Positions 10,905 to 21,697 of a stretch of DNA of 64,000 nucleotides are shown here, piece after piece. The notes beneath the pieces were generated by a model. It worked only from the letters and a program-made list of their open reading frames with translations, made no database searches and had not been told where the DNA came from. A program made the position numbers and the translations under genes. The stretch covers positions 372,001-436,000 of the forward strand of contig JAVXUO010002827.1 in the NCBI GenBank assembly GCA_033065855.1. The letters run 5' to 3'. Positions within the stretch are counted from its first letter, which is position 1; every line of letters starts with the position of its first letter. This DNA comes from Escallonia rubra (taxonomy: Eukaryota > Streptophyta > Magnoliopsida > Escalloniales > Escalloniaceae).

Positions 10905-12611
10905 TCTTACTGTTAAAACTTCCATTCAAATTATTTGTCACTTGGTCATATTTGATGCAAGTTTAAAAATGAGACCTACTCCACTGATGTGGTAGCTTAT
11001 CACTCAACCATTTAAAAATATCAGGATTTATGGTGTTCATCTCTGACATATGATTCTTAAATCTCTGAACATAGCTTGCTTTTGAGCAGTCTCATAGACA
11101 ATCTTGAAGAGACTTGCCCCTAAACTCCTCTTTGAAATTCTGGAGAAGGTGTATTGCACAGTACCTATGTTCTAAAGTTAGGACTACATCTTCAAGAGCA
11201 TATACTAGCCCTTTCTGCATGTCAGACACCCATGTCCATCCACTGAATTTAACCATGTCCAAGTCTTGCACAACCAGCTCTACAAACCATTTCCATGATG
11301 CTGTGTTTTTTATTTCTACCACAACATATGCAAATGGATACATTCCATTATCTCCATCAACTCCAACTGAAGTCAACAACTACCCTGGATATGGTCCCTT
11401 GACATGAGACGATCAAGACCAATGAATGGTCTACAACCCTCTAACAGTCCCCTTTTAAAACCACCATAGCATATGTACAACCTCCGAAAAACCCTATCAA
11501 CAAATCTTCATCTGTTTTAACCAAAATTGTGCTCCCTGGATTGCTTCTTTTCAACTCCTCACAATAATCCTCTAATTTGGCATATTGCTCAGCAACAGAA
11601 CCCGTAATCATCTTTTTGGCCTTAGGCTTAGCTCTGTAGCATTTTGTCCTACTCAGTTTCATACCAAAGTCTCTTTTAACTCTCTCTCCCTTATTGAATG
11701 TAAAGACCATTTGAATTAGACCTAAAGTCATCAATGTATTTCCGAGCTAACCAAGTTGAGTTAATAATCCAATTTTTATCCTTTTTGCCACATGTGTGCT
11801 CAGGACCTAGTGTCCTAATCTATACAGTGTGCTTACTATGCATGTAAGGACCATATATCATTCACTCACAACCCTCAGCTGCACATTTTGCCCTGATTCT
11901 ATACCTCTCATTCTTTATCGTCTTCAAAACTTACCCCCATTTAGTTGCATAACTGTAAATAACATCTCTCAACTCCTTGATGCTAAAAAGCAACATCCCT
12001 ACCACAAAAGATGGTTGCTCATAATGTGTTCCTTTATTGTACTCTCAACCTCCTTATCACTTTGTACAGAAATTGTACCTAATCTCCTCTGTCTCTGCAT
12101 ATTCAGTTGAAGTACACTGCTCCTCCACCCTTTTCCTAACATCCTTGTCAACATCAGCCCATTCTCTAACATCATCCATGTTATTGTCAAATATAACATC
12201 ATCTTCATCACAAGTTAAATCACCTTCATAGTCACGATCAAACAAATATCATTTTCTTCACTAACATCACCACCCACATCCCTAACACAACCTTCACCAA
12301 TATTTACTTCCTCAAGACCAATCTCAACATTATCCTCTTCACCTATGTCATAGTTTTGTTCCCCATTAGTGGCTTCTTCATCCTGACTTTTATCATCACT
12401 ATTCAGTTGACTAGCATAATGTACACTCAGCAACTCTACAGAGTCAATTCCAAGTCATTGCCAGGGGTGGACCTACGTGGTGACAAGGGGGGGCTGAAGC
12501 ACCCCCTGACTTCTGAATTTTTTTTTGGTTTTCGGGAATCGCACCGACCCCGTTCACCGAGACGCCGTTCCCCAATCCCCGATATCCCGTTTCCCGAGAC
12601 CCACAATCGAC

Positions 12612-12643
<32 letters not shown>

Positions 12644-14430
12644 ACTGGTGGACAGTGGACTGAGCTACTCTGACTGACGACAGATCTGGCCATTGCCCGC
12701 GAGTCCGCGACCCGATCTGAACCCACATTGACACCTTCAGACAGTAGATCTTCGACAAGGGGACGACCAGATCTTGAACTCTTGAAGAACGGCCGACCGC
12801 CGACGACGAGACTTCGACTGTCGGCTACTTCATTCGACCGGCGACCAGTCGCCAGATCTGGCCCTTCACGGCCTCACCCTGCTGGCGACCGCGCTCAGGC
12901 TAGCTGCTTGACCTGCTGCGGCTGCTGGGCGCTGCAGTGTTGCTCTTCGACTGCTTGTGGAGAGTGGAGACGGTGGAGTATTTCATTGGTATATAACTTT
13001 TTGTACACTGTCTTAATATTGTTAATTATTGTTGCTCTTCGACTGCTGTAAATTATTGTTAATTTTATCACTTATCACAGACTTTATCTTAATTATGCTA
13101 ATTGATTATTAATTTATTACTGTTGTCTGCTGCCGAGTAAAATTAATTACTGTTGCCGGCAAGGAATATTGCTAATTGATTATTACTGTTCCAATAAAAT
13201 TAAGGGTGCAAATTGAAAAAACAACTCTCAAAATAAAATTAAGATTAACTGACTAAGATGCAAACTGTAAGACAACCCGCAACCGGCACCCCTTCAGTAA
13301 GCAAGACATTATAATTTCACAACCTTTTAGCACTTTACCACATCAGTAGAATTGACTTATTAGGCAGCAAACCTTTAAAAACCCTAAACAAGAAAGAAAT
13401 TCCTAATGGTATGTAAAACAAAAATTAAATATTTTAGTAAAGGTGGAGTTATTTGAGCTTCATTTTTAGCCACATTGGCTTCAGGCTTCACTGTTATCAC
13501 TATATAATCATTATGGTGATTGGTGACAAAAGTGGAGTTCACATGAAAAAATAACTCTAAATAAGCACCTTATTATTAGGTGTCAATTTTGTAGAACTGT
13601 ACAAGCACGTTTAGAAGTACTAATTAAGGAAAAAATAGTAATAATATTGGCAACAAAAGTGAAATATTAAGGCAATGAAAATATTTTAATTTCTCATTTT
13701 CTTTTTTTTCTCTTTTTATCAAATTAATGCAGGCATAGGAAGGTTTAGACCAACACATGCGTTGGTGGCTCCAACTGCTTATCATAACTCCTCATCAGTT
13801 ATTGTGACTCTCTGAGATAATATTTTAATTTTAGTTTAATAAGTAAATTTTAGTTTAATATGATAATATGTTAACATTTATATTTTAGTTTAATATGTTA
13901 CTTTTAGTGTAATATGCTAATATAATAATATGTACAGTTATTTAACTATGTGAATTTGTGTTGAGAACTTGAGATATTAAGATTTTATTCCAATGTGTGT
14001 GTGTGTGTGTTTTTTTTTCCAGAATGGATAGATTTTTTAGAAAGAAAGGAAAATTGGCAGAATTATCGCAGCCTAATCAAGATAGTATTCTACAGTCTTT
14101 AATGGCTCTCGTGAAATTTAATAATACTTTTTGTATGCTTTATAAGTGCACTTTGTTTTTAATATTATTTTAATAAAAAAAATTGGTGAATTCGATATAA
14201 TTTTTGCACCCCCTGAAAAAAAATTCTAGTTCCGCCCCTGGTCATTGCCAACTAATTTTTTAATATACTTAATACCATTTGGATGGGCAGTATAAATTTC
14301 AACAACTCTACTACAATAAAGAGGTTCTATCACTTTGGACATAGTAAAAAAATGTGATACTTCCCCCTACATAACTAGCGGTTTGCTGAGTTTTAAATTC
14401 ACCACCATAATGTACTATGAGGATAAACAA
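10905..14430 (-). pseudogene. Mutator-like (MULE) transposase relic, split by a hAT insertion
   Basis: Minus-strand fragments in family order read from high to low coordinate. An N-terminal piece at about 14240-14430 includes HYGGEFKT and SYVGGSITFF. After the hAT element come an acidic spacer (12000-12460), then KLSRTKCYRAK and QYAKLEDYCEELKRSNPGST (11441-11734). The catalytic-domain core follows (11092-11379: AYVVVEIKNTASWKWFVELV, WVSDMQKGLV, HRYCAIHLLQNFKEEF), then NPDIFKWLSDKLPHQWSRSHF (about 10930-11050). In intact MULEs this domain carries the DDE triad. Frames shift and stop several times, so the gene is dead. No terminal inverted repeats of the MULE were identified. Confidence 0.85.
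12462..14240 (+). mobile_element. Non-autonomous hAT element, 1,779 bp, with 8-bp target duplication
   Basis: The ends are CAGGGGTGGACCTA and TAGTTCCGCCCCTG, imperfect inverted repeats typical of hAT elements. The exact 8-bp sequence GTCATTGC flanks both sides (12454-12461 and 14241-14248). Close to the 3' end an exon-like segment (acceptor at 14021-14022, ATG at 14024) encodes MDRFFRKKGKLAELSQPN, which resembles the N-terminus of TTF/zinc-finger MYM-type hAT transposases. The rest of the transposase is absent, so this is an internal deletion derivative. The left part has a (CT)n tract (12617-12642) and a GC-rich segment (12650-12970) that looks like leader sequence rather than a gene. It landed inside the MULE relic and is therefore younger than it. 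Confidence 0.9.
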
Positions 14431-15303
14431 TGAAGACCTTGGACCTGAAAAATAAAAGAAAAATAATTGAAAATATTTATTGTGTGCCTAACATGGGACA
14501 ATAAACTCTACAATTGACCTACCAAAGAAACACAACAAACAACACATGTTTGACCACCACATGTATCAGGTAATCAAACTACTATAAAACTAATGCCATG
14601 ATCGTATACTGACATCTAAGGGTAACAGAGACCCATTCGCAGATCACTGAAAAAATTGCACTACATAAAGCATGTTTTTTTTTTACACACCATTGAAAAT
14701 AATAAGAACATATTCTAAATAGCAGTCACATGACATAAACAGGAAAAAATATGCACAATTTTTTTTTTAACATTTTGTTACATTTGCACATGTCATCACA
14801 AAAAATGTTTACATAACAGAAAAATTGCATATGCCTATATCATCAATGAATCACAACAAAAAATCTAATATGTTACTCGATTGCATACTTAAAAACCTTA
14901 ACATTGATTACATAGGAGTATCAAACGTACCATAAACCGATGGATCGTCATCTGGTCCCCTCATGTATTGCAGTATATCATCCATTGAAGATCTAACGAG
15001 AATCGCCTTGATCGTCCTCTGGTCCCCTTGTTTTCAAACTCTAAACTCGATTTTGTGCCTTAGGTTGTGATGATAGTGTGACTGTTTGTTTGATCGTTCA
15101 AATTCTCTCTGACATCGTCTCCTTTTAAGTTTAGAGGTGAAATGACTACTTTAAGATTTGACACATTTGCTCCTTAAAAATATCATGTGAGGCGCACATA
15201 TGGACGGCATCCACAACTCTTGGAATGAAAAATCTATTTTGGGTCTAATTGAATCCAATATATAAAGCTGGAGTATTAGTTGTTGAAATTAAAACCTTAG
15301 GTA
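14431..15303. other. A/T-rich spacer
   Basis: I see no gene, RNA or defined repeat here. There are several homopolymer T/A runs and a short stretch at 14930-15060 with repeated GGTCCCCT(C/T) motifs. Confidence 0.4.
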
Positions 15304-15758
15304 GCGTTTGGTAACACTTCCAGTTTTGATAATTTGTTTCAAAAAAAAAAGAAAAACTAAAATCAGTTTAGTTTTTTCTTTTTACAAAAACAAATGAGTG
15401 TTTGTTACCCAATTTTTTTATTTTGAGTTTTTTCTTTTGGGTGTTTGATTACCCAGTTTTTATTTTGAATTTTTTCTTGGTGGTGGTTTGTGGTGACAGT
15501 GGTGAGGCGTGGTGGTGGTCGACGGTGGTCACCGGCGTCCAATAGTCGTCGGTAGTGGTCGCCGGGGGTGGGCAGTGATAGGAGGGTAGTGGTTGTCTCT
15601 TGTCTCAAAATAAAAACCGAAAACTGCTTTTTGGAATTTTCAAAAACAGTCATGTTTTAAACTTTTAAAACTGAAAAAAAAACTGCGTGTCAAATGCATT
15701 TATTTTCTCCATTGTACAAAATTAGAGAAAAAATTAAAAAAATAAGTGTTACCAAACG
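15304..15758. mobile_element. Miniature inverted-repeat element, copy 1 of a local family
   Basis: The ends are GCGTTTGGTAACACTT (15304-15319) and AAGTGTTACCAAACG (15744-15758), near-perfect inverted repeats. The body alternates poly-A/T blocks with a GC-rich (GGTGG)n segment at 15478-15595. The phrase GGGTGTTTGAT(A/T)ACCCAGTTTTT recurs in the copies at 51.3 and 56.5 kb. No coding sequence is present. The target duplication is ambiguous. Confidence 0.75.
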
Positions 15759-15784
15759 GAACTTTAGTATCTTTTACGAGACTC

Positions 15785-16010
15785 AACCTCTAGGAGTTTA
15801 TCCTTTTTGCAAACTAATAACTAATGATAAAAACTGAAAACCAACATTTAAAAAAAAAAAAAACTGAAAACCAAGGGTTTTTAAACGCACACCAGATGCT
15901 TCGCCCAATACGTTTCGTATAAATTTGAATCTTGACCTCCCTTTTTCCTGTGGTTTGTTTTGTTGTTCATCGTTTTTGCTGCACGGCGCACCATCAATGG
16001 AGGTGGTGGA
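15785..16010 (+). promoter_or_regulatory. Promoter-proximal region and first codons of the disrupted kinase gene
   Basis: This host sequence lies directly 5' of the retrotransposon. It carries a TATA-like GTATAAAT at about 15917 and the ATG at 15997, followed by 11 more coding bases (encoding MEVV plus GA) up to the insertion point at 16010. The same segment occurs again at 21060-21287 with a few single-base changes and different poly-A length. Read through into the LTR, the frame stops after 16 codons. Confidence 0.7.
16006..16010. repeat. Target-site duplication GTGGA (left copy)
   Basis: GTGGA abuts the left LTR at 16006-16010 and recurs at 21698-21702 right of the right LTR. Five bases is the usual length for Ty3-type integration. 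Removing the element and one copy restores an open exon. Confidence 0.9.
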
Positions 16011-16478
16011 TGTCAAATACTGGATACTTGACTTAGTTCCAAGCTGAATTAAAATGAGTGTTTGAGAAGAAATGTGAAGAATGGAAATCCAATTGCTTGG
16101 ACCAGAAGAAGAGAGAATACAGAGCTCGTGAGAAGAGAGAGAAATGTGGATTTTCTTTGCATAACTGAAAATATGATTCTCTCTGTGCTGTCCTGGCCAC
16201 CATATATAGGTGGTTACAACTGATTCTAATAAAAGTAGGAAATATAATTACTGAAAAGAAAATACAGAAAGGACATTATTTAAAAGCTGTAAATCTTCCG
16301 GCAAAGATCCATCTTGGATTTGGTTCTACTTAATTACTTCCATTTGTTTTCCAAATCTGCTATTAAGCCTTCTTCTCCCTGTGTTTCATTTTCAGCTGCC
16401 ATTATAACAGAAACTTCAGGTAGATTCTTCTTCTTATTTCTGATCCTGACAGGAATTCTTTTAGGAGAATTCCTGACA
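16011..16478 (-). repeat. 3' LTR of the chromovirus (468 bp)
   Basis: The plus-strand ends are TGTCAAATACTGG and ATTCCTGACA. It is longer than the right copy because it keeps the segment at about 16072-16130 that the right LTR lacks. Its inner part also encodes the last roughly 48 residues of the integrase frame. Confidence 0.9.
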
Positions 16479-18658
16479 TTCCCTTCCCCTTCAAAATTTC
16501 CCTCCACCACTGCAACAAACTCAGGAAATTTGCTCTTCAGAACTGCCCAATCCTCCCAGGTAGTATCTCCTTCTGGTAAATTAGTCCATCCTACCAGGAC
16601 TTGAGGAACATAGGTAGATCCTCTCTTGATCATTCTGTGCTCCAGAATATGGGTAGGTTCAAGAGTTACCTGGCCAGCTTCATTAACAGGAGGGAGAGTT
16701 TGATTTATAGCTACTTCTTTACCAATTGCAGCCTTCAAAAGTGAGACATGGAACACAGGATGTAGCTTAGCCTCTGGGGGTAGTTTGAGTCTATAAGCTA
16801 CTTTTCCCACCTTTGCTATGATTTCAAAAGGACCATAGTATCTAGGAGAAAGTTTCAGATTCCTTCTAAGAGCTAGGCTGTTCTGCCTATATGGCTGCAA
16901 TTTTAAGTAAACAAAATCTCCTACTGCAAACTCCCTTTCAGTCCTCTTTCTGTCCGCATACATCTTCATTTTCTCTTGTGCTATCACCAAATTCTGTTTG
17001 AGTAGATGTAAAACTTTAGCTCTGTCTGCCATGTATGCATCCACTGAGGCTATGTGAGTGGTCTCATTTGTTCCCAGATTAAGGGGCCTGGGGCTATATC
17101 CATAAAGTGCTTGGAATGGAGTCATTTTGAGTGCACTGTGGTATGAAGTATTGAACCAATACTCAGCAAGGGTCAGCCATTTAGACCAAGCCTTAGGTCT
17201 ATCCCCACAAAAACATCTCAAATAAGTCTCCAAACACTGATTGACCCTCTCAGTTTGGCCATCACTTTGAGGGTGGTAAGCTGTGCTAAGGCTCAGCTTG
17301 GTATCCATAAGATGGAACAGTTTTTGCCAGAATTGGCTCAAAAATATGCTCCCTCTGTCTGTGACAATGTTATCTGGTGCACCATGAAGCTTAAAAACAT
17401 GGTCAAAGTAAGCTTTGGCCACATCTTGAGCTGTGTGAGGGTGACTGAGTGCAATGAAGTGAGTAACCTTGCTCAGTCTATCCACCACTACCATAATCAC
17501 TTCCTTGTTTTCAGATTGTGGCAGCCCCTCAATGAAATCCATTGAGACACTACTCCAGAATTGTGAAGGAATAGGTAATGGTTGTAAAAGTCCTGGATAA
17601 GGGACATGTTCAACCTTGTTTCTTTGGCATATTTCACATTGCAAAATGGCATTCTTAATGTCACTTCTCATCAAAGGCCAAAAGAACAAGGCTGCAATCC
17701 TTTTAAAAGTAGCTGTGTTTCCAGAGTGGCCCCCAATTCCTGAGGCATGCAAGGCTTGTATGATCTGTTCCCTCAACCCCCCATTCCTTCCAACATATAG
17801 TTTACCTCTGAATCTAAGCACACCCTGTTCAAGGTAGTACTCAGATGTTGCCATAGGTTCCAAGATGAGGAGTTGCATCTGCTGTTGTACTTCTTGGTCT
17901 CCCTCATAACTTTCCTGTAGTTCAGTGAGCCATAAAGGTGTGACTTGTGATATAGCTTGACATCTTCCAGATATTTGCTCTTCCCTTGGCATTCTAGATA
18001 AAGCATCTGCAGCTCCATTTTCCCTCCCAGCCTTGTAGTGTATTTCAAAAGTGAAACCAAGCAGTTTAGATAAACACTTCTGCTGCAATAAGGATGTAAC
18101 TCTCTGTCCTAACAGGAATTTAAGGCTACAGTGGTCTGTTTTCACAATAAATGGTTGACTGCTTAGGTAGCAATGCCAATGTAGAATTGCTTGTACTAAG
18201 GATACCAATTCTTTCTCATAAGTGGACATAGCTAATGCCCTTGGCCCAAAAGCCTTACTGAAAAAGGCTATTGGTCTTCCCAATTGCATTAAAACTGCCC
18301 CCATACCCTGATCACTTGCATCAACCTCCACTACAAATGGGATAGAAAAATCTGGTAGGGCAAGAATAGTAGCACTAGTCATTGCAGTTTTGAGAGCTTC
18401 AAAGGCTTTTCTGGCTTCAGGATCCCAGTGGAAATTGTTCTTCTGCAGCAACCTGGTTAAAGGTTTGCTAATGATGCCATAGTGATTGATGAACTTCCTG
18501 TAGTACCCTGTGAGGCCCAAAAATCCCCTGAGTTGTTTTAGTGTTTTTGGTAAGGGCCAAGCTGTCATAGCCTCAATCTTCTTAGGGTCAGCTGATACTC
18601 CAGATTTAGAGATGATATGCCCCAAATAATCCACTTCTTGTTTGGCAAAAGAGCACAA
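16334..18658 (-). CDS. Chromovirus pol, second half: end of RT, RNase H, integrase, chromodomain
   Basis: The frame of 774 residues begins after a frameshift. Seen in order: end of RT ([18 protein letters not shown]), the RT connection ([11 protein letters not shown]), RNase H ([16 protein letters not shown] near residue 110 and [11 protein letters not shown] near 170), integrase zinc finger ([15 protein letters not shown] ... CEICQRNK, about 305-345) and integrase core ([35 protein letters not shown]). It ends with [19 protein letters not shown] and a chromodomain-like tail ([28 protein letters not shown]). It copies the element's RNA into DNA, removes the RNA strand and inserts the DNA. The chromodomain is thought to steer chromovirus integration to chromatin. 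The frame runs through the polypurine tract into the 3' LTR. Confidence 0.9.
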   Translation of the reverse strand: MCSFAKQEVDYLGHIISKSGVSADPKKIEAMTAWPLPKTLKQLRGFLGLTGYYRKFINHYGIISKPLTRLLQKNNFHWDPEARKAFEALKTAMTSATILALPDFSIPFVVEVDASDQGMGAVLMQLGRPIAFFSKAFGPRALAMSTYEKELVSLVQAILHWHCYLSSQPFIVKTDHCSLKFLLGQRVTSLLQQKCLSKLLGFTFEIHYKAGRENGAADALSRMPREEQISGRCQAISQVTPLWLTELQESYEGDQEVQQQMQLLILEPMATSEYYLEQGVLRFRGKLYVGRNGGLREQIIQALHASGIGGHSGNTATFKRIAALFFWPLMRSDIKNAILQCEICQRNKVEHVPYPGLLQPLPIPSQFWSSVSMDFIEGLPQSENKEVIMVVVDRLSKVTHFIALSHPHTAQDVAKAYFDHVFKLHGAPDNIVTDRGSIFLSQFWQKLFHLMDTKLSLSTAYHPQSDGQTERVNQCLETYLRCFCGDRPKAWSKWLTLAEYWFNTSYHSALKMTPFQALYGYSPRPLNLGTNETTHIASVDAYMADRAKVLHLLKQNLVIAQEKMKMYADRKRTEREFAVGDFVYLKLQPYRQNSLALRRNLKLSPRYYGPFEIIAKVGKVAYRLKLPPEAKLHPVFHVSLLKAAIGKEVAINQTLPPVNEAGQVTLEPTHILEHRMIKRGSTYVPQVLVGWTNLPEGDTTWEDWAVLKSKFPEFVAVVEGNFEGEGNVRNSPKRIPVRIRNKKKNLPEVSVIMAAENETQGEEGLIADLENKWK
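16479..16492 (-). other. Polypurine tract
   Basis: The minus strand reads GAAGGGGAAGGGAA immediately before the TGTCAGG start of the 3' LTR. This is the normal plus-strand priming site of LTR retrotransposons. Here it lies inside the pol reading frame. Confidence 0.85.
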
Positions 18659-21017
18659 ACAGTTGGTGTTGTCTCAAGGTTTGCAATACCAATGTAAGGT
18701 GTTGCAAGTGATCTTGATATGTACTGCTATACACCAAAATGTCATCGAAAAAGACCAAAACAAACCTCCTTAGATAGGGCTGAAAAACCTCATTCATCAC
18801 AGATTGGAAAGTGGCTGGGGCATTTGTCAAACCAAAAGGCATCACTTTGAATTCAAAGTGGCCAAAATGGGTAGTGAAGGCTGTTTTGTGTATGTCATCA
18901 GGGTGCACTCTCACTTGGTGATACCCACTCCTCAAATCCAATTTGGTGAAGTACTGTGCCCCATGTAATTCATCCAACAAATCATCAACAACTGGTATAG
19001 GGAACTTGTTTTTAATAGTGAGCTTGTTTAACCCCCTGTAATCAATACACATCCTCCAACTCCCATCCTTCTTCTTTACTAATAGTACAGGGGAGCTAAA
19101 TGGTGATGAACTGGTTTGTATGATTCCAGAGTCAAGCATCTCATGTACTATCTTTTCAACTGCAGTTTTCTGTACATATGGGATTCTATAAGGTCTCAAA
19201 CTCACAGGGTGGGCATTATGTATTAATGGAATGTTGTGATCTTGAGGTCTTTTGGGTGGGAGTCCTTTTGGTTCAGCAAAAACATCAGAAAAGGAGTGTA
19301 ATAAAGCTGTGAGTTGTGGTTCATTGTTTGTACCTGTTTGCATGGTTGTGATGGTAAACACCTGACCACAAAGTGCTCCTTGGTTACTAGTGATGTACTT
19401 AAACATTCCTTGAGCAGACATCACCTTGACTTCAGTTTGTCCATCCCCTCCATGTAACACCAAAGTCTTTCCATCCTTAACAATAGTCATTGTCATCTCA
19501 TGGAAGTCAAACTGCACCTTGCCAAGGCTCTTTAGCCACTGTAACCCCAATACACATTCACATCCCCCTAAGGGAAGTACCATCATATTTGAATTAAACT
19601 CAGTGTTGTGCAATTTCCAGCTAAAACCAGTGCATATAGAGTCACTATTCACCTTGTTCCCATCTGCCACCATGATGGACATTGGTTCTGTTGGAGTTAG
19701 CACACACCCCAACCTATTTGCTGTGACAGGATCAATGAAATTATGAGTTGATCCAGTGTCAATGAGTATTGAGAAAGTCTTCTTGCCATAAGCTCCCCAC
19801 AGTTTGAATGTGTTATGGGTGGTATTGCCTGTGATGGCATTTACTGTGATTTCCACTGTATCATTGTCATCTTTTGTGCCCACATCTTCCAACTGAGGTG
19901 GTTCCTCATCATACACAGGTGGTGGCTCTTCTTCCCTTTCATCATCCACTATCAACATAGAAACTTGCCTATGCTTGCAATTGTGAGCAGGAGTGAAATT
20001 TTCATCACACCAGTAGCATAACCCTTTCCTTCTCCTATCATCAAAATACCCCCTGGTGAGTCTTTGAATAGGAGGTGTGTTTGGTGTAGGCAGAATTGCT
20101 TTCTGTTGGTGCCCAGGTACAATAGGAGGGTTGGTGAAAATGGGTTTGTTCTTCCAAGCTGGGTTGCTATTCTGGTTCTTGTTTGCAGCAATAGGACTAG
20201 GTACCATTGGTTTAGCATTTGTCCTAGAACTTTGCCAACCATTTGAAATACTAGCCTCCTGTTTCCTTGCCAGAAATATAGCTCTCGATAGATCATAGAG
20301 CTCGAATTTCTCCACCTCTAATCTGATTTCATCCTTCAAACCTCCAATGAAACTTTGTATGTAGTAATCCTCTTTAAACATGCATCCTTCACTGACTAGA
20401 ATTGATCTCAGTGCCTCAAACTCATTGTAATAGCTTTCCACAGTTGTAGTATGCCGTAGTTTATGAAATTCCCCCACAATACTTTCTCTAAATAGGCTAG
20501 CAAATCTGGAATTTAGGTCTCTAACAAACACATCCCATGTTACTCTCCCTTTGGCCTTAATGTAAGTACCAAACCAGAATTCTGCTTGCCCATCAAAATG
20601 TATGGAAGCAAAGTTTACTTTAATTGGTTCATCTATTGGATTGAATTCAAAGAATCTCTCAGCCTTCCTCACCCAACCATAAGAATCCTCACCATTAAAT
20701 CGAGGAAAATCCATTCTAGGTAGCTTAGGGTAAGGATTACCAGTAGTGTGTTGATAGGATTCCTTGTGGTTCCCTCCAGGTACCCTTGCATTTTTGGACT
20801 GTCTCGAGGATGATTCTTCCCCTTCCTTCGAGCTCAGCAGCTGTTGTAGCATAGTTTGCATTTCAGCCAGAGCATGCCTTACTGCTGGCATTTCATCTCT
20901 CAGTTGTTCTACTGATAGTTTTAGGTCAGGAATTTCTGACATAGCCTCCTTCATATTCATCAACTGATCATCAATGGCTCCAAAATGATCAGCGAATTGA
21001 GCTTCCATCAAGCTCAC
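18606..21017 (-). CDS. Chromovirus gag-protease-RT (first half of the polyprotein)
   Basis: The frame covers about 803 residues. The N-terminal gag is helical with a coiled-coil-like start. A zinc-knuckle-like motif ([19 protein letters not shown]) is near residue 335. Aspartic protease follows ([12 protein letters not shown], about 420), then RT ([48 protein letters not shown], active site FFDDILVYS). The frame breaks in RT near 18650, and the second half resumes in another frame over a 53-bp overlap. Residues expected between HQLFV and CSFAKQ are missing, so this is a small deletion rather than programmed shifting. The frame is open upstream of 21017 until the junction at about 21060, where the original start was lost. 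The first ATG now available is at 21006-21008. Confidence 0.9.
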   Translation of the reverse strand: MSLMEAQFADHFGAIDDQLMNMKEAMSEIPDLKLSVEQLRDEMPAVRHALAEMQTMLQQLLSSKEGEESSSRQSKNARVPGGNHKESYQHTTGNPYPKLPRMDFPRFNGEDSYGWVRKAERFFEFNPIDEPIKVNFASIHFDGQAEFWFGTYIKAKGRVTWDVFVRDLNSRFASLFRESIVGEFHKLRHTTTVESYYNEFEALRSILVSEGCMFKEDYYIQSFIGGLKDEIRLEVEKFELYDLSRAIFLARKQEASISNGWQSSRTNAKPMVPSPIAANKNQNSNPAWKNKPIFTNPPIVPGHQQKAILPTPNTPPIQRLTRGYFDDRRRKGLCYWCDENFTPAHNCKHRQVSMLIVDDEREEEPPPVYDEEPPQLEDVGTKDDNDTVEITVNAITGNTTHNTFKLWGAYGKKTFSILIDTGSTHNFIDPVTANRLGCVLTPTEPMSIMVADGNKVNSDSICTGFSWKLHNTEFNSNMMVLPLGGCECVLGLQWLKSLGKVQFDFHEMTMTIVKDGKTLVLHGGDGQTEVKVMSAQGMFKYITSNQGALCGQVFTITTMQTGTNNEPQLTALLHSFSDVFAEPKGLPPKRPQDHNIPLIHNAHPVSLRPYRIPYVQKTAVEKIVHEMLDSGIIQTSSSPFSSPVLLVKKKDGSWRMCIDYRGLNKLTIKNKFPIPVVDDLLDELHGAQYFTKLDLRSGYHQVRVHPDDIHKTAFTTHFGHFEFKVMPFGLTNAPATFQSVMNEVFQPYLRRFVLVFFDDILVYSSTYQDHLQHLTLVLQTLRQHQLFVLFCQTRSGLFGAYHL

Positions 21018-21059
21018 ATGCTCATCAAGTTGCTGTTGTTTGCCTTGCCTTGTATTATA

Positions 21060-21287
21060 AACCTCTAGAAGTTTATCCTTTTTGCAAACTAATAACTAAT
21101 GATAAAAACTGAAAACCAACATTTAAAAAAAAAAAAAAACTGAAAACCAAGGGTTTTTAAACGCACACACCAGATGCTTCGCCCAATACGTTTCGTATAA
21201 TTTGAATCTTGACCTCCCTTTTTCCTGTGGTTTGTTTTGTTGTTCATCGTTTTTGCTGCACGGCGCACCATCAATGGAGGTGGTGGA
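21060..21287 (+). repeat. Second copy of the host promoter/ATG segment inside the element
   Basis: Nearly identical to 15785-16010. It starts at AACCTCTAGAAG after gag and ends with ATGGAGGTGGTGGA at 21274-21287 directly before the right LTR. It sits where leader and primer-binding site should be. Small differences (GTATAATT against GTATAAATT, one extra CA, poly-A length) show it is not a trivial assembly repeat. Confidence 0.9.
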
Positions 21288-21697
21288 TGTCAAATACTGG
21301 ATACTTGACTTAGTTCCAAGCTGAATTAAAATGAGTATTTGAGAAGAAATGAAGAGAGAGAAATGTGGATTTTCTTTGCATAACTGAAAATTTTATTCTC
21401 TCTGTGCTGTCCTGGCCACCATATATAGGTGGTTACAACTGATTCTAATAAAAGTAGGAAATATAATTACTGAAAAGAAAATACAGAAAAGACATTATTT
21501 AAAAGCTGTAAATCTTCCGGCAAAGATCCATCTTGGATTTGGTTCTACTTAATTACTCCCATTTGTTTTCCAAATCTGCTATTAAGCCTTCTTCTCCCTG
21601 TGTTTCATTTTCAGCTGCCATTATAACAGAAACTTCAGGTAGATTCTTCTTCTTAATTCTGATCCTGACAGGAATTCTTTTAGGAGAATTCCTGACA
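21288..21697 (-). repeat. 5' LTR of the chromovirus (410 bp)
   Basis: It has the same ends as the left copy, with about 58 bp deleted after GAGAAGAAATG. It is followed directly by the right GTGGA target duplication (21698-21702) and then by the rest of kinase exon 1. Confidence 0.9.

Larger units (their letters stand above)
16011..21697 (-). mobile_element. Ty3/gypsy chromovirus, 5.7 kb, minus strand, rearranged at its 5' end
   Basis: The 3' LTR is 16011-16478 and the 5' LTR 21288-21697, both with TG/CA ends on the element strand (TGTCAGGAATTC at the start). A polypurine tract (minus strand GAAGGGGAAGGGAA) touches the 3' LTR at 16479-16492. Gag-protease-RT and RT/RNaseH-integrase-chromodomain frames fill 16334-21017. 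The primer-binding site and the first gag codons are missing: between gag and the 5' LTR sits a second copy of the host promoter segment (21060-21287). The two LTRs differ by about 1% substitutions plus one deletion of about 58 bp in the right copy. With no primer-binding site and a frameshift in RT, the copy is not autonomous. Confidence 0.92.

Noticed and set aside
12728..13051. Arg/Pro-rich frame of 107 codons in the hAT element
   Set aside because: It fits GC-rich leader sequence of the element. No transposase domain or other family is visible.
16334..21017. Programmed ribosomal frameshift between the two retrotransposon frames
   Set aside because: Residues expected between the two RT parts are missing at the overlap, which points to a small deletion rather than a slippery site.
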